Source: an uncultured Succinatimonas sp. (lineage in GTDB: Bacteria > Pseudomonadota > Gammaproteobacteria > Enterobacterales > Succinivibrionaceae). Taken from it: DNA of 49,918 bases. The translations under genes were made by a program, and so were the position numbers. Position 1 is the first letter of the stretch; each line of letters begins with the position of its first letter. This document shows, piece by piece, positions 8,556-18,379 of this stretch. The notes below the pieces were generated by a model that saw nothing but the letters and a program-made list of their open reading frames with translations, was not told where the DNA came from and did not search any database. Location of the stretch: the NCBI GenBank assembly GCA_905201175.1, contig CAJKNC010000002.1, positions 1 through 49,918 of the forward strand, written 5' to 3'.

Positions 8556-10811
8556 TCAACGCCGTTTAGCTGAAATTACCTGTCCAAGCTCGTTTAACTT
8601 ATTCAAAGTTCGCGTCAACACGGAAATGCTCAGAACTAATAAATCAATATCAATAATAGATATATCCTGATTTCTATCCACATGAGAACGCACGCCTAAA
8701 ACATTCATTTTTTCATTCGCGATTATAGTAGTAACATCCCGCAATAAACCAGGATAGTCCTGACCTATTACACGAATTGTAACTGTATATCCTCCTTCGG
8801 CATTTTCTCCCCATGAAGCTGTCACCAAACGTTCAGGATTCTGCTGCTTTAATTTCTTTAATTGCTCACAATCGCTTTTATGGATAGAAATTCCGCGCCC
8901 CTGAGTAATAAAGCCAACAATGTCATCGCCGGGAATAGGCTGACAGCATTTGGCTATATGCGTCATTAGATTACCTACCCCATCAACCACAACCTGACTT
9001 TGTTTACGGCCCTTAGCTTGTAAAATTTCTGAAGCAGAGCGATTGGAAATAATCTTGCTTAAGTCTGCAGGCTCGCTCTTATGCTTATCCTTGATGACAA
9101 TTTCATCTAATACAGAAATAACAGCATTGATGCTGACATCTCCTGCTCCTACAGCCGCTTGCAAGTCAGAGACGCTCTTCATATTAAAACGAGAGAGTTT
9201 ATCTTTAAGAAGCGAAATAGTCTGATCTTTATTTAAATTTAGACCATGCTTTAAAACCTCTCGATCAATAATTTCCTCGCCTGCCTGGAGATTCTTCTCG
9301 TAATCAAGCTTTCTAAAATAAGACTGAACTTTTGCTCTGGCTTTAGATGTTTTTAAAAAGCCATTATCAGCATTCAGCCAGTCCCGAGAAGGATTAGGAT
9401 TTTTTTGCGTAATAATTTCAACCTGCTGCCCGGTCTTTAGCTTATATGTATATGGAACAATGCGCCCATCAACTTTAGCTCCGATGCAGCGATGGCCTAC
9501 CATAGTATGAACTTGATAAGCAAAATCCAATGGCGTTGAGCCAGTAGGCAGATCGATAACCTCTCCTTTAGGAGTAAAGACATAGATGCGATCTTCAAAG
9601 ACCTGCGTCCTAAATTCATCTAAAAGCGCGCCTGATTCCACCATGTCGTCGCGCCAAGTTAAAAGCTTTCTCAGCCAATTTATGCGCTGCTCAACACCGC
9701 TGCTCTGTCCAGCGCCTTCTTTATATTTCCAATGAGCCGCCACGCCTAATTCGGCACTATTATGCATATCCTTCGTGCGGATCTGAATTTCTACTACTTT
9801 GCCGCCATCACCATAAACTACAGTATGAATTGACTGATAGCCATTAGCTTTAGGATTGGCAATGTAATCATCGAACTCTTTAGGAATATGGTGCCATCTG
9901 GTATGAACAACACCTAAAGCTGCATAGCAGTCCTGGATACGATCAACTAAAATACGCACAGCTCTGACATCATAGAGCTCTGAAAACTGCAGATGTTTGC
10001 GCTGCATTTTGCGCCAGATACTGTAAATATGCTTAGGCCGACCATAAACCTCGCCGTGAATGCCTTCTTTATCAAGAAGCTCTTTAAGCTCTGACACAAA
10101 ATTTTCTATATATTTTTCACGATCTACGCGACGCTCATCCAATTCATGAGCAATCTCTTTATAAATATCAGGGTGTAAATATCTAAAGGCAAGATCTTCA
10201 AGTTCCCATTTAAGCTGACCTATGCCTAAGCGATTGGCCAAAGGCGCATAAACATTAGCAACCTCTTTAGCAATTAAAACTCGAGTTTCCTCATCAGCCT
10301 TACTAGCCGCACGAATAAAGGCTATACGCTCTGCAAGCTTAATTACAACCGCTCTAACATCCTCTACCATAGCCAATAGCATTCGGCGAACTCTATCGAC
10401 CTGCTCTTCTGTAGCATTATCCGAGGTTAAAGTCTGCAAAGAACGGATGGCCTCCATATCCTTGACATTTAAAAGCAGCTTAGTAATTTTTGGACCGTAT
10501 TTTTTTTCAACATCCTCAGACGTAATATAACCATTTTCATAAGCTGGATATAAAATAGCCACTAATAATGAGGGCAGATCCATATTTAAAGTCAGCAAGA
10601 TTGCGACAATCTCTGTAGACATGCGAGTAAAAGAGTCTGTAACAGCATTAATATGCTCATGAGGATCTTTTTTATCTTTCTGGACTATATGATCGACAAC
10701 AAAAGCATGAGCATCTAACAACTCCCCTTTATGATCTGCAGGTAAAGGCAGCTCTTCACTCCATTTGGCAAAATCAAATGAAGCTTCATGAGTTTGTCGT
10801 ATGGCAACCAT
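8556..10811 (-). CDS. relA: (p)ppGpp synthetase RelA
   Basis: Ribosome-associated stringent-response enzyme that makes ppGpp/pppGpp on amino-acid starvation. The order of domains is pseudo-hydrolase HD, synthetase (YGRPKHIYSIWRKM and ANPKANGYQSIHT motifs), TGS (VFTPKGEVIDLP), helical, zinc-finger-like (HIAKCCQPIPGDDIVG) and C-terminal ACT. The N-terminal domain lacks the usual HD-hydrolase motif of SpoT: the segment there reads LLDAHAFVVDH. With the MLLAMVEDVRAVVIKLAERI segment, this supports RelA rather than SpoT. The length is 751 residues (E. coli 744). It is 23 bases after rlmD, the common rlmD-relA order. Confidence 0.96.
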   Translation of the reverse strand: MVAIRQTHEASFDFAKWSEELPLPADHKGELLDAHAFVVDHIVQKDKKDPHEHINAVTDSFTRMSTEIVAILLTLNMDLPSLLVAILYPAYENGYITSEDVEKKYGPKITKLLLNVKDMEAIRSLQTLTSDNATEEQVDRVRRMLLAMVEDVRAVVIKLAERIAFIRAASKADEETRVLIAKEVANVYAPLANRLGIGQLKWELEDLAFRYLHPDIYKEIAHELDERRVDREKYIENFVSELKELLDKEGIHGEVYGRPKHIYSIWRKMQRKHLQFSELYDVRAVRILVDRIQDCYAALGVVHTRWHHIPKEFDDYIANPKANGYQSIHTVVYGDGGKVVEIQIRTKDMHNSAELGVAAHWKYKEGAGQSSGVEQRINWLRKLLTWRDDMVESGALLDEFRTQVFEDRIYVFTPKGEVIDLPTGSTPLDFAYQVHTMVGHRCIGAKVDGRIVPYTYKLKTGQQVEIITQKNPNPSRDWLNADNGFLKTSKARAKVQSYFRKLDYEKNLQAGEEIIDREVLKHGLNLNKDQTISLLKDKLSRFNMKSVSDLQAAVGAGDVSINAVISVLDEIVIKDKHKSEPADLSKIISNRSASEILQAKGRKQSQVVVDGVGNLMTHIAKCCQPIPGDDIVGFITQGRGISIHKSDCEQLKKLKQQNPERLVTASWGENAEGGYTVTIRVIGQDYPGLLRDVTTIIANEKMNVLGVRSHVDRNQDISIIDIDLLVLSISVLTRTLNKLNELGQVISAKRR

Positions 10812-10834
10812 CTAAAGACTCCTTCAATTGGATT

Positions 10835-12193
10835 TTAGCTTCTTGAAAATACTAATATGCTCTCAATATGCTTGGTTCTTGGGAACATATCCATTACACC
10901 CCATGAGGTTATTTTATAGCCATTATTAACTAACTCAATACAATCTCGAGCACTTGCTTGAGGATTGCACGAAATCATTACAATTAGGGGCACTTTTTTA
11001 TTTATCAAAAACTTAATCGCTCTAGGAGCTCCTTGGCGTCCTGGGTCTAAAACAGCCGCATCATAAGTTCCCTGAGCAAAAGTCTGAGCTTCAAAACTCT
11101 CATCAAGATTTGCCGCAACAAAATGAGCAGTTGCAAAACCTTGCGCTTTAGCATTAGCATTTGCTCTTGCTATCATGTCACGCACAATATCAACCCCATA
11201 AACAGTAGCGCCTTGTTTTGCTATCGGCAAGGTAAAATTACCTAAGCCGCAAAAAAGATCTAAGATGCGCTTTTGCGGACTAGGCTTTAATACGTCTAAG
11301 ATGAAAGCGCCTAAACTGCTATTAACCTCTTTATTGATTTGCACGAATGAAGAGGTACTGCAGAATATTTTTATACCCTGGGATAATACAAATAAATCTT
11401 CATCTCTGCCAGATAATAGGCGCTCCTTAATTACAACCTCATCTTTTTTCAAGGAAATTTTGGGCTTAAAAGGTTCACTTACAGACAGTACCAGCTCATA
11501 TTTTTGAGCAAAATCAATTAAAGCCTGCTCATCCTGAACCGGCAATACCTGAGTTAAACGCAATAAAACACCTAAAGCCCCGTCGCTATCTAAAAATTCA
11601 ACGTGGCCTAATTTGTGCTTACAGGAGAGCGAATCTAATAAAATACATAACTTAGATAAAACAGCGTTAATACGCTCGGTAAGAACTTGGCAATGGTCAA
11701 CTCTAACTAAAGCATGTGATTTTTCTTCACGAAAACCTAAAGAAAGCTTGCCATGATCAGCTCTGGCACTTAAGCGGCAGGCCCGGCGATAGCCTGTAGC
11801 TTTAGAACGAACAATTAAATCGGGAGCAGCAAGCTTTACGCCTAAACTCTTATAAAAAAGCCGCTGTAAACCAGCAATTTTTCCTTCTAATGCAAGATCT
11901 TTATCAATATGGGCTAAAGGACAACCTCCGCATTTTTGCAGCAGCTCGCAATCTGGCTTTTGCCTTTTATCGCTAGTCACTAAAAGTTTTGTAATTTTGG
12001 CAATCCCCACCTTGCCTTTAATACTTGTAGGAATTACTCGGGCTCTTTCAGTTGGTAATAGCCCCTCACAAAAATAGGTAACACCATCAACTGACGCTAC
12101 GCCTCGCCCTAAAAGATCTAAACTATGAGCTGTAAGCTCAAAAGCCTTTACTGTTTTTGTCTGTTTAGGCGGAGGAGTATAAAAACTTACCAT
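10835..12193 (-). CDS. rlmD: 23S rRNA (uracil-1939-C5)-methyltransferase RlmD
   Basis: SAM-dependent m5U methyltransferase of 452 residues (E. coli RlmD/RumA 433). It has an N-terminal TRAM-type RNA-binding domain (about 15-75). A [4Fe-4S] cysteine cluster motif follows (CELLQKCGGCPLAH, about 82-95). The C-terminal Rossmann methyltransferase has LDLFCGLGNFTLPIA, the LDPGRQGA motif and the catalytic nucleophile Cys409 in ISCNPQAS. An AGGA Shine-Dalgarno lies inside the end of recO, and the start directly abuts the recO stop. Confidence 0.96.
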   Translation of the reverse strand: MVSFYTPPPKQTKTVKAFELTAHSLDLLGRGVASVDGVTYFCEGLLPTERARVIPTSIKGKVGIAKITKLLVTSDKRQKPDCELLQKCGGCPLAHIDKDLALEGKIAGLQRLFYKSLGVKLAAPDLIVRSKATGYRRACRLSARADHGKLSLGFREEKSHALVRVDHCQVLTERINAVLSKLCILLDSLSCKHKLGHVEFLDSDGALGVLLRLTQVLPVQDEQALIDFAQKYELVLSVSEPFKPKISLKKDEVVIKERLLSGRDEDLFVLSQGIKIFCSTSSFVQINKEVNSSLGAFILDVLKPSPQKRILDLFCGLGNFTLPIAKQGATVYGVDIVRDMIARANANAKAQGFATAHFVAANLDESFEAQTFAQGTYDAAVLDPGRQGAPRAIKFLINKKVPLIVMISCNPQASARDCIELVNNGYKITSWGVMDMFPRTKHIESILVFSRS

Positions 12194-12931
12194 TTAAATT
12201 TCCTGCATTGATAAATATTGAGAATATAATTTATGACTTTGCAGCGGTCTGTAATTCATAAGCATCTGCAAAATCTGCGAGTGAATTCGCTTTAATACAG
12301 CTAATGATTCACCTGAACTAAGCTTCCCCTGAGCGATATCTGCTAAAGTCTCACCCTTATAGCTCGCTAAAGACGGATCTTGGCAAAGTCTGAAACCGGC
12401 GTGGGGATCAAAAGTATAAAAATTTTCCTTAGAAAAAGGCCTGCCCTGATTATCTTCAAAAGAAAGAGCATAACCTAATGTATTTAAAAGTACAGTTTCA
12501 AATCTGCGCAAATGAAGACGAGGATCTATATCTTGTTCTAATATAGATAAGGTTTTAAGATAAGCCGCAAAAAGTTGTGGATCGCTCTCTTCTTCGTGGC
12601 ATAAGCGATATATCAGTTCATTTAAATACTGAGCACAAAAAAGCTTCGGCAAGCCTAGCTTAAAAGAACATCCTGCTCTTTTTACCTCACTTACATTATA
12701 TAACTCGCTGCGGCCTTTAAATAGAGTCAAATATAAGGGCACGAAACTTTGCAATAATGCTCCCTGACGAAAAGAGCTTTTCTTTCCCTGATGACATACC
12801 GCGCTTATACGCCCATATTCTAAAGTAAACAATTCTAAGAGAAAGTCATGTTCTTTATACGGGCGTTTATGAATAATAAAACAAGGTGCCTTATTTAAAA
12901 ATCGCCCCTCAGAGCTCCTCAAAATCGGCAT
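12194..12931 (-). CDS. recO: DNA repair protein RecO
   Basis: RecO acts with RecR to load RecA on SSB-coated single-stranded DNA. The N-terminal OB-fold-like region is recognisable (FIIHKRPYKEHDFLLELFTLEYGRI, then the KSSFRQGALLQSFVPLYL pattern). The helical C-terminal half begins near YLNELIYRLC. The protein is divergent, as RecO usually is, and no zinc-finger cysteines are evident. Its position right after era (23-base overlap) is the standard rnc-era-recO arrangement, which supports the name. It has 245 residues. Confidence 0.9.
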   Translation of the reverse strand: MPILRSSEGRFLNKAPCFIIHKRPYKEHDFLLELFTLEYGRISAVCHQGKKSSFRQGALLQSFVPLYLTLFKGRSELYNVSEVKRAGCSFKLGLPKLFCAQYLNELIYRLCHEEESDPQLFAAYLKTLSILEQDIDPRLHLRRFETVLLNTLGYALSFEDNQGRPFSKENFYTFDPHAGFRLCQDPSLASYKGETLADIAQGKLSSGESLAVLKRIHSQILQMLMNYRPLQSHKLYSQYLSMQEI

Positions 12932-13805
12932 ACCCCAAACTCTTCAAAGCACGAGCATCATCAGCCCATCCTGCTTTAACCTTAACATAAAGCTTAAGAA
13001 ATATTTTCTGCTCAAACAGTTTTTCCATATCTAATCTAGCTTCTGTACCAATTTTACGGATACGCTGTCCTGCAGCTCCTATAACCATTTTCTTTTGACC
13101 AGTGCGTTCAACTAAGATAGCTGCACTGATGCGCAATAATTTTTCTTCTTCAACAAATTGCTCTATTTCTACAGTGGCACTATAAGGCAGTTCATCACCC
13201 ATCTGCCGCATAAGTTTTTCTCTGATAATTTCTGCAGCTAAGAAACGTGAAGATCTATCGGTAATTGCGTCATCTGGAAATAAATGCTCGCCCTCAGGCA
13301 AGCTATCATGAATAATTTTACGCAGGCTTTCAAGATTATTGCCACGCAATGCAGAAACAGGAACAATCTCCTTAAACGGCATCATAGACGAAAGCTTTTC
13401 AATTAAGGGCAAAAGCTTTTCTTTATCATCAATCTTATCAACTTTATTTATAACTAAAACTGTAGGGATACCTGATTGCCGCACACGATTTAATGCCATT
13501 TCATCATCATCATTAAAACGTTCTGAATCAACCACGAATAAAACTAATTCAACGTCCCCTAAGGAACTTTGAGCAGCCCGATTCATAAGCTGATTGATAG
13601 CACGTTTTTCCTCACGATGAAGTCCTGGCGTATCAACAAAAACAGTCTGATATTCCCCAACTGTGTCAATGCCCAAAATACGATTACGAGTAGTCTGCGG
13701 CTTTCTTGAGGTAATGCTAATTTTCTGCCCTAGCAGATGGTTCATTAAAGTAGATTTACCGACATTAGGACGCCCGATAATTGCCACAAAACCAAAATGT
13801 TGCAT
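12909..13805 (-). CDS. era: ribosome-assembly GTPase Era
   Basis: Essential GTPase that binds the 3' end of 16S rRNA during 30S maturation. G1 GRPNVGKST is at about residues 11-19. G2 (KPQTTRNRI), G3 DTPG, G4 NKVD and G5 (VSALRG) follow in order. A C-terminal type II KH domain contains the GAAGQRIRKIG loop. The length is 298 residues. Its ATG overlaps the end of rnc by one base, implying coupled translation. Confidence 0.98.
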   Translation of the reverse strand: MQHFGFVAIIGRPNVGKSTLMNHLLGQKISITSRKPQTTRNRILGIDTVGEYQTVFVDTPGLHREEKRAINQLMNRAAQSSLGDVELVLFVVDSERFNDDDEMALNRVRQSGIPTVLVINKVDKIDDKEKLLPLIEKLSSMMPFKEIVPVSALRGNNLESLRKIIHDSLPEGEHLFPDDAITDRSSRFLAAEIIREKLMRQMGDELPYSATVEIEQFVEEEKLLRISAAILVERTGQKKMVIGAAGQRIRKIGTEARLDMEKLFEQKIFLKLYVKVKAGWADDARALKSLGYADFEEL

Positions 13806-14506
13806 TAAATCTTCTCCTGTGAATGCAGATAGTCTAAAACTTGACCTGCAGCTTCCTGTTCAGCCTTTCTTCTTGAAGATCCCTGACCTTTAAAAACAGG
13901 GACGCCTTCTACAGTGACAGAAATCTCAAAGATCTGTTTATTTTCAGGCCCTAAAATTCTCTCAATACGATATACCGGTAAAGCACGATGCTGTGACTGC
14001 AGCAACTCCTGTAAAGCTGATTTATGATCCTTTTGATTAACATCAGGCTTTATTACCTTAAGTCTAGATGCAAACCAATTTAAAACAACCTGCCGAACGC
14101 GAGGAAAATCCTCTTTAGAATCAATAAACATCGCTCCAATTATAGATTCTACAGCATCTGCAATTAAAGATTCGCGACGAGACCCGCCATTCTTTACCTC
14201 TCCTGGACCAAGCCGCAAAACATCGCCTATACCAAACTCCCTAGCTAATTCAGCTAAGGTAGTTTCACGCACCAAACTTGAACGCATTCTTGTAAGGTCG
14301 CCCTCAGGACAAGCTGGAAAGTCATCGTAAAGCTCTTTGGCAATGATCATTCCCAAAATGGAATCCCCTAAATATTCCAAGCGTTCATTATGTAATGCAC
14401 CATAACTTCTATGGGTCAAAGCCTGAGTCAAAAGCCCTAAATTTTCAAAGGCATAACCTAAACGCAATTCCAAATTTTGTAATTCCAATAGAGTATGTTC
14501 TGACAT
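13805..14506 (-). CDS. rnc: ribonuclease III
   Basis: Double-strand-specific endoribonuclease that processes rRNA precursors and some mRNAs. The RNase III signature NERLEYLGDSIL is at about residues 40-51, with the acidic catalytic residues in it and in the downstream DAVESIIGAMFID motif. The C-terminal double-stranded-RNA-binding domain spans about 160-228 (KSALQELLQSQ through SSRRKAEQEAA). The length is 233 residues. It starts 2 bases after lepB, so there is no room for the 5' autoregulatory hairpin that precedes rnc in E. coli. A perfect hairpin lies instead upstream of lepB (15433-15455). Confidence 0.98.
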   Translation of the reverse strand: MSEHTLLELQNLELRLGYAFENLGLLTQALTHRSYGALHNERLEYLGDSILGMIIAKELYDDFPACPEGDLTRMRSSLVRETTLAELAREFGIGDVLRLGPGEVKNGGSRRESLIADAVESIIGAMFIDSKEDFPRVRQVVLNWFASRLKVIKPDVNQKDHKSALQELLQSQHRALPVYRIERILGPENKQIFEISVTVEGVPVFKGQGSSRRKAEQEAAGQVLDYLHSQEKI

Positions 14507-14508
14507 GC

Positions 14509-15420
14509 TTACCTCATAGATCCAATACGCTCAAAGCGAACTGCCGAGGGAATAAAAGATGGCAATAAATCATTCTTATCTCGGTTAAACTCTAAGGACA
14601 GCCAAATTCCTACAGTTTTGCCAACGATATTTTCCATAGGAACAAATCCCCAGAAGCGGCTATCACGACTATTATCGCGATTATCTCCCATTACAAAATA
14701 ACTATTTTCTGGAACTCTCCAGGCTCCAACCGGAACTCCCTTCTGACGATAAAAATACTGAGAAAAATCGCTAGTATTTGCGTTAATTAAAATCTGATGT
14801 TCAATATCATCTAAATGTTCTTTATAAACATCATATTTTTCATCAAAACCAGCAACCTTTTCTATATATTCGCCGCTAAGCTCACGCTGAACTAATTGCG
14901 GCAGGCTTCCTGCAGGAGCATCCTTCTTCAAAATAAAAAGCTGCTTTTCTTTATAAATAACAATATCTCCAGGTAATCCTATCACTCGCTTAATATAATC
15001 AACGCTGGGATCTTCTGGATACTTAAATACGATAACATCCCCGCGCTCAGGTGCCCCGGTATCTATAATGATTTTATTAGTTAAAGGCTCTCTTATTCCA
15101 TAATTCCATTTGGTTACCGCAATAAAATCTCCCACATATAATGTAGGCAGCATTGATCCTGAAGGAATACGGTAAGGCTCGACCACAAAGGAGCGGCACA
15201 CAAAAACCAATAAAATAATAAAAAATAAAGAACCAGTCTGTCCGATAATGCCCGACGGCTCCATAATTTTACGTCTTTCTTTACGCGAGGCTTTGGGATT
15301 TACAGCTAATAATGCCTCCAAATTTTGCTTGCGCTGCTTCCTGCCATGCAAAAAATCATAAAGCCAGGCTCCGCCTGAAAGTAAGGTAGCTATGAGTAAT
15401 AACAATGCAAAAGTATTCAT
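14509..15420 (-). CDS. lepB: signal peptidase I
   Basis: Cleaves signal peptides of exported proteins at the inner membrane. I place the start at the ATG ending at 15420, because an AGGAG Shine-Dalgarno sits 5 bases upstream of it. The upstream in-frame ATG at 15459 has no such site. The protein then begins with a hydrophobic helix (MNTFALLLLIATLLSGG). A second membrane helix (GSLFFIILLVFVCRSFVV) precedes the catalytic Ser in PSGSMLPTL. The general-base Lys is in DYIKRVIGLPGD, and box E reads MGDNRDNSRDSRFWG. It has 303 residues with this start. Confidence 0.95.
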   Translation of the reverse strand: MNTFALLLLIATLLSGGAWLYDFLHGRKQRKQNLEALLAVNPKASRKERRKIMEPSGIIGQTGSLFFIILLVFVCRSFVVEPYRIPSGSMLPTLYVGDFIAVTKWNYGIREPLTNKIIIDTGAPERGDVIVFKYPEDPSVDYIKRVIGLPGDIVIYKEKQLFILKKDAPAGSLPQLVQRELSGEYIEKVAGFDEKYDVYKEHLDDIEHQILINANTSDFSQYFYRQKGVPVGAWRVPENSYFVMGDNRDNSRDSRFWGFVPMENIVGKTVGIWLSLEFNRDKNDLLPSFIPSAVRFERIGSMR

Positions 15421-15432
15421 ATACTCTCCTGA

Positions 15433-15455
15433 CAGAATTGCATATTGCAATTCTG
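15433..15455 (-). other. perfect hairpin upstream of lepB
   Basis: CAGAATTGC and GCAATTCTG form a 9-10 bp perfect stem with a 3-5 base loop, ending 7 bases before the lepB Shine-Dalgarno in the lepA-lepB gap. There is no U-run, so it is not a classic terminator. It could be a processing or translation-control element for lepB-rnc-era-recO. Confidence 0.55.
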
Positions 15456-15491
15456 CCATTTTTTTCTAAATAATCCTGCCTAAAATAAAGG

Positions 15492-17306
15492 TTATTTTTC
15501 TTTACCAACCTTTAAAATCGCTAAGAAGGCATCTTGAGGGACTTCAACCTTACCCAACTGCTTCATTCGTTTTTTGCCAGCTTTCTGTTTTTCTAAAAGT
15601 TTACGCTTACGAGTAATATCACCGCCATAACATTTAGCTAAAACATCCTTTCGCAAGGCTTTAACCGTAACTCGGGCAATAATCTGTGAGCCGATAGCTG
15701 CCTGAATAGCTATATCAAACATCTGACGCGGGATTACTTCTTTCATCTGCTCCACTACAGCTCGGCCACGCGACTGAGCAACTGACCGATGCAGAATAAT
15801 TGCCAAAGCATCCACTCTTTCTCCTGCGATCAAAATATCCATGCGTACTAGATCATCACAGTTAAATCGCTTGAAACTATAATCAAGAGAAGCATAGCCT
15901 CGAGAAGCAGATTTTAAGCGATCAAAGAAATCTAAAACCACCTCAGACATCGGCACCTCGTAGGTAAGCGCCACTTGATCACCATGATAAACTAAGCCAG
16001 TCTGAATGCCTCGCTTTTCCTGACAAAGCTTAATAATTGCACCAACATATTCTGAAGGCATCAGCATGCGGCACTCAGCTATAGGTTCACGTATCTCTGC
16101 TATATTGCTAATAGGCGGCAGGCTTGCAGGCGAATCAATATGCATAATCTCGCCTGAGGTTAACAAGATTTCATAAATTACTGTAGGAGCTGTAGTAATT
16201 AAATTTAAATTATATTCTCGTTCCAGGCGCTCCTGAATGATCTCCATATGGAGCATTCCTAAAAAGCCGCAGCGAAAACCAAATCCTAGTGCTTTAGAAT
16301 TTTCTGGTTCAAAAAATAATGATGCATCGTTTAATGATAATTTATCTAAGGCCTCTCTGAAAGCATCATAATCCTCTGTATCAACCGGGAACATTCCTGC
16401 ATAAACCTGAGGCTTTACCTTTTTAAAACCTTCTAAAGGCTTTTCGCAGGGAGTACGCACATGAGTAATAGTATCGCCTACAGGAGCTGCATGTACGGAT
16501 TTGATATCGCATACTACCCAGCCTACTTCGCCGCAATTTAAAATATCAACAGGAACTCGCTTTGGAGTTGAAATGCCTAAACTTTCTACAGCCCAGGCAT
16601 TATTCTGAGACATTACCCTAATACGATCACCCTTGCGCAGGGTTCCATTTTTAACGCGTACTAAAGCAACTACGCCTAAATAATCATCAAAATAAGAATC
16701 AATAATCAAGGCCTGCAGCGGCGCTTCAGGATCACCTTGAGGAGCAGGGATACTTTGCACAATACGTTCTAAAACATCATCAACGCCCTTACCTGTTTTA
16801 GCAGAGCATGTACAAGCATCATGAGCCTCAATGCCGATAAGATCCTCAATCTCATCAATAACCCGATCAGGATCGGCCGAAGGCAGGTCAATCTTATTTA
16901 AAACAGGAATTACCTCTAAATTGAGATCAATTGCCTGATAACAATTAGCTAATGTCTGAGCTTCCACGCCTTGAGAGGCATCAACTACAAGCAATGCTCC
17001 CTCGCAAGCAAATAAAGAGCGTGAAACCTCGTAAGAAAAATCAACGTGTCCTGGAGTATCAATAAAGTTTAACTCATAAGTATTGCCATCGCGTGATTTA
17101 TAATGCAAGGTTACAGCTTGAGCTTTAATTGTTATGCCTCTTTCACGCTCGATATCCATATTATCGAGAACCTGAGCCTTCATTTCGCGATCGCTAAGAC
17201 CGCCGCATAATTGAATAAAGCGATCTGATAGAGTTGATTTGCCGTGATCAATATGTGCTATAACCGAAAAATTTCTAACCTTAGAACGGTCGTAAACTTC
17301 TGCCAT
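15492..17306 (-). CDS. lepA: elongation factor 4 (LepA)
   Basis: Ribosome-dependent translational GTPase thought to act in back-translocation or 30S biogenesis. It has the G1 motif AHIDHGKST, the RERGITIKAQ switch I signature, G3 DTPGHVDF and G4 NKIDLP. A LepA-specific C-terminal domain ends in GGDITRKRKLLEKQKAGKKR. I start it at the ATG ending at 17306, which has AGGAAAG upstream. A longer in-frame start at 17333 would add nine unconserved residues. The result is 604 residues (E. coli 599). lepA followed by lepB is the conserved order. Confidence 0.97.
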   Translation of the reverse strand: MAEVYDRSKVRNFSVIAHIDHGKSTLSDRFIQLCGGLSDREMKAQVLDNMDIERERGITIKAQAVTLHYKSRDGNTYELNFIDTPGHVDFSYEVSRSLFACEGALLVVDASQGVEAQTLANCYQAIDLNLEVIPVLNKIDLPSADPDRVIDEIEDLIGIEAHDACTCSAKTGKGVDDVLERIVQSIPAPQGDPEAPLQALIIDSYFDDYLGVVALVRVKNGTLRKGDRIRVMSQNNAWAVESLGISTPKRVPVDILNCGEVGWVVCDIKSVHAAPVGDTITHVRTPCEKPLEGFKKVKPQVYAGMFPVDTEDYDAFREALDKLSLNDASLFFEPENSKALGFGFRCGFLGMLHMEIIQERLEREYNLNLITTAPTVIYEILLTSGEIMHIDSPASLPPISNIAEIREPIAECRMLMPSEYVGAIIKLCQEKRGIQTGLVYHGDQVALTYEVPMSEVVLDFFDRLKSASRGYASLDYSFKRFNCDDLVRMDILIAGERVDALAIILHRSVAQSRGRAVVEQMKEVIPRQMFDIAIQAAIGSQIIARVTVKALRKDVLAKCYGGDITRKRKLLEKQKAGKKRMKQLGKVEVPQDAFLAILKVGKEK

Positions 17307-17352
17307 AAAATCTTTCCTATGGGGATGATGCAATCTTAAAGACGTGGTTGCT

Positions 17353-17370
17353 AAAGCCTCTCTAGGCTTT
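17353..17370 (-). other. short hairpin in the rseB-lepA gap
   Basis: AAAGCCT and AGGCTTT form a 7 bp stem with a 4-base loop, 47 bases upstream of the lepA ATG. It lacks a following U-run on the minus strand. It could be a weak attenuator separating rseB from lepA. Confidence 0.35.
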
Positions 17371-17431
17371 TATCTTAACCTTATGATATGAACGCTTATT
17401 TTAACAGTAACACCTATTATTTGGAAATGTG

Positions 17432-18379
17432 TTAATTATGCGGTGATAAACGTTTTAAAACATACTCGCTTAACTGTAAAGGGATCTCTCCTACAACAGC
17501 ATACTCATACTTAATATCTGAACGCCGCAAAACTGTCAATGTGCCATTTACAGCTGACGGAATATATAAGCTTTGAGGTTTATGACGATAAACCCTAAAA
17601 TCTGTTATTCCGTCTCCATAGCGTAAAAAAGGAACTTCATTGTCGCCTATAGCAACGATGCCTGATTCTAACAGCGAAAACTGTTTTGGAATATTTAAAA
17701 CTGGCCAATTTTCTGCCGATACAGTACTTTGCGATTTCTTAACTAGCTCAAAATGATCAAAAAGTTCGTCATTATAGGCAAAGTTATCTTCAGAGCTAAA
17801 ATTCATTACCGTAGCTGTAAGCTTCAGCGCTAAAGCTCCGCTGGGATTTATAATGTTAAGCTCCACCGGCAGCGCATTGTCTTCGTCTTTTGCAATGATA
17901 AAGCTATAACGAAGATCATCTTCTGGCGCCAGCCTTAAAATTATCACCTTATGTCCAGATAATCGAGTTCTGCCGGCTATCATGCAATTGTAATCATTCA
18001 ATTGCAGCTTATCATCAAAAAGCCGGTCCCAAATATTAGTTTGATGCCATGACAAGGGGCTTGCTGAATTACGATCTTGATTAAAATTAAACCCATAGCC
18101 ATTGCGCAGGAAATATCCGCTGACCTCGCCATTTAAAGACTTCCACAGCGAATAATTACGCTCATTATGAAAGCGGTGGCTTAAGGCATACGGAATCATA
18201 TTATTGCCATCACCACTGACAATGGTAAAGTCCGCATTACTTTGAGTATAGCTTTTTTGCAGCTCCTTGAAACTTAAATAACACTGATCATTTAAATTTT
18301 CAGAAGCCTGTACAGATTGTAGACAAAAAAACGCAATCCCTATTACAAGGATTGCGATTTTATTTATAAATTTAAACAT
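17432..18379 (-). CDS. rseB: sigma-E regulatory protein RseB (MucB family)
   Basis: Periplasmic protein that binds RseA and shields it from the DegS protease; in E. coli it also senses displaced lipopolysaccharide and lipoproteins. A cleavable signal peptide (about residues 1-25, ending SVQA) is followed by the two-domain MucB/RseB body. The length is 315 residues (E. coli 318). It overlaps rseA by one base. No rseC homologue follows, unlike in E. coli; the next gene is lepA. Divergence is considerable, so the call leans on operon position together with length and export signal. Confidence 0.88.
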   Translation of the reverse strand: MFKFINKIAILVIGIAFFCLQSVQASENLNDQCYLSFKELQKSYTQSNADFTIVSGDGNNMIPYALSHRFHNERNYSLWKSLNGEVSGYFLRNGYGFNFNQDRNSASPLSWHQTNIWDRLFDDKLQLNDYNCMIAGRTRLSGHKVIILRLAPEDDLRYSFIIAKDEDNALPVELNIINPSGALALKLTATVMNFSSEDNFAYNDELFDHFELVKKSQSTVSAENWPVLNIPKQFSLLESGIVAIGDNEVPFLRYGDGITDFRVYRHKPQSLYIPSAVNGTLTVLRRSDIKYEYAVVGEIPLQLSEYVLKRLSPHN

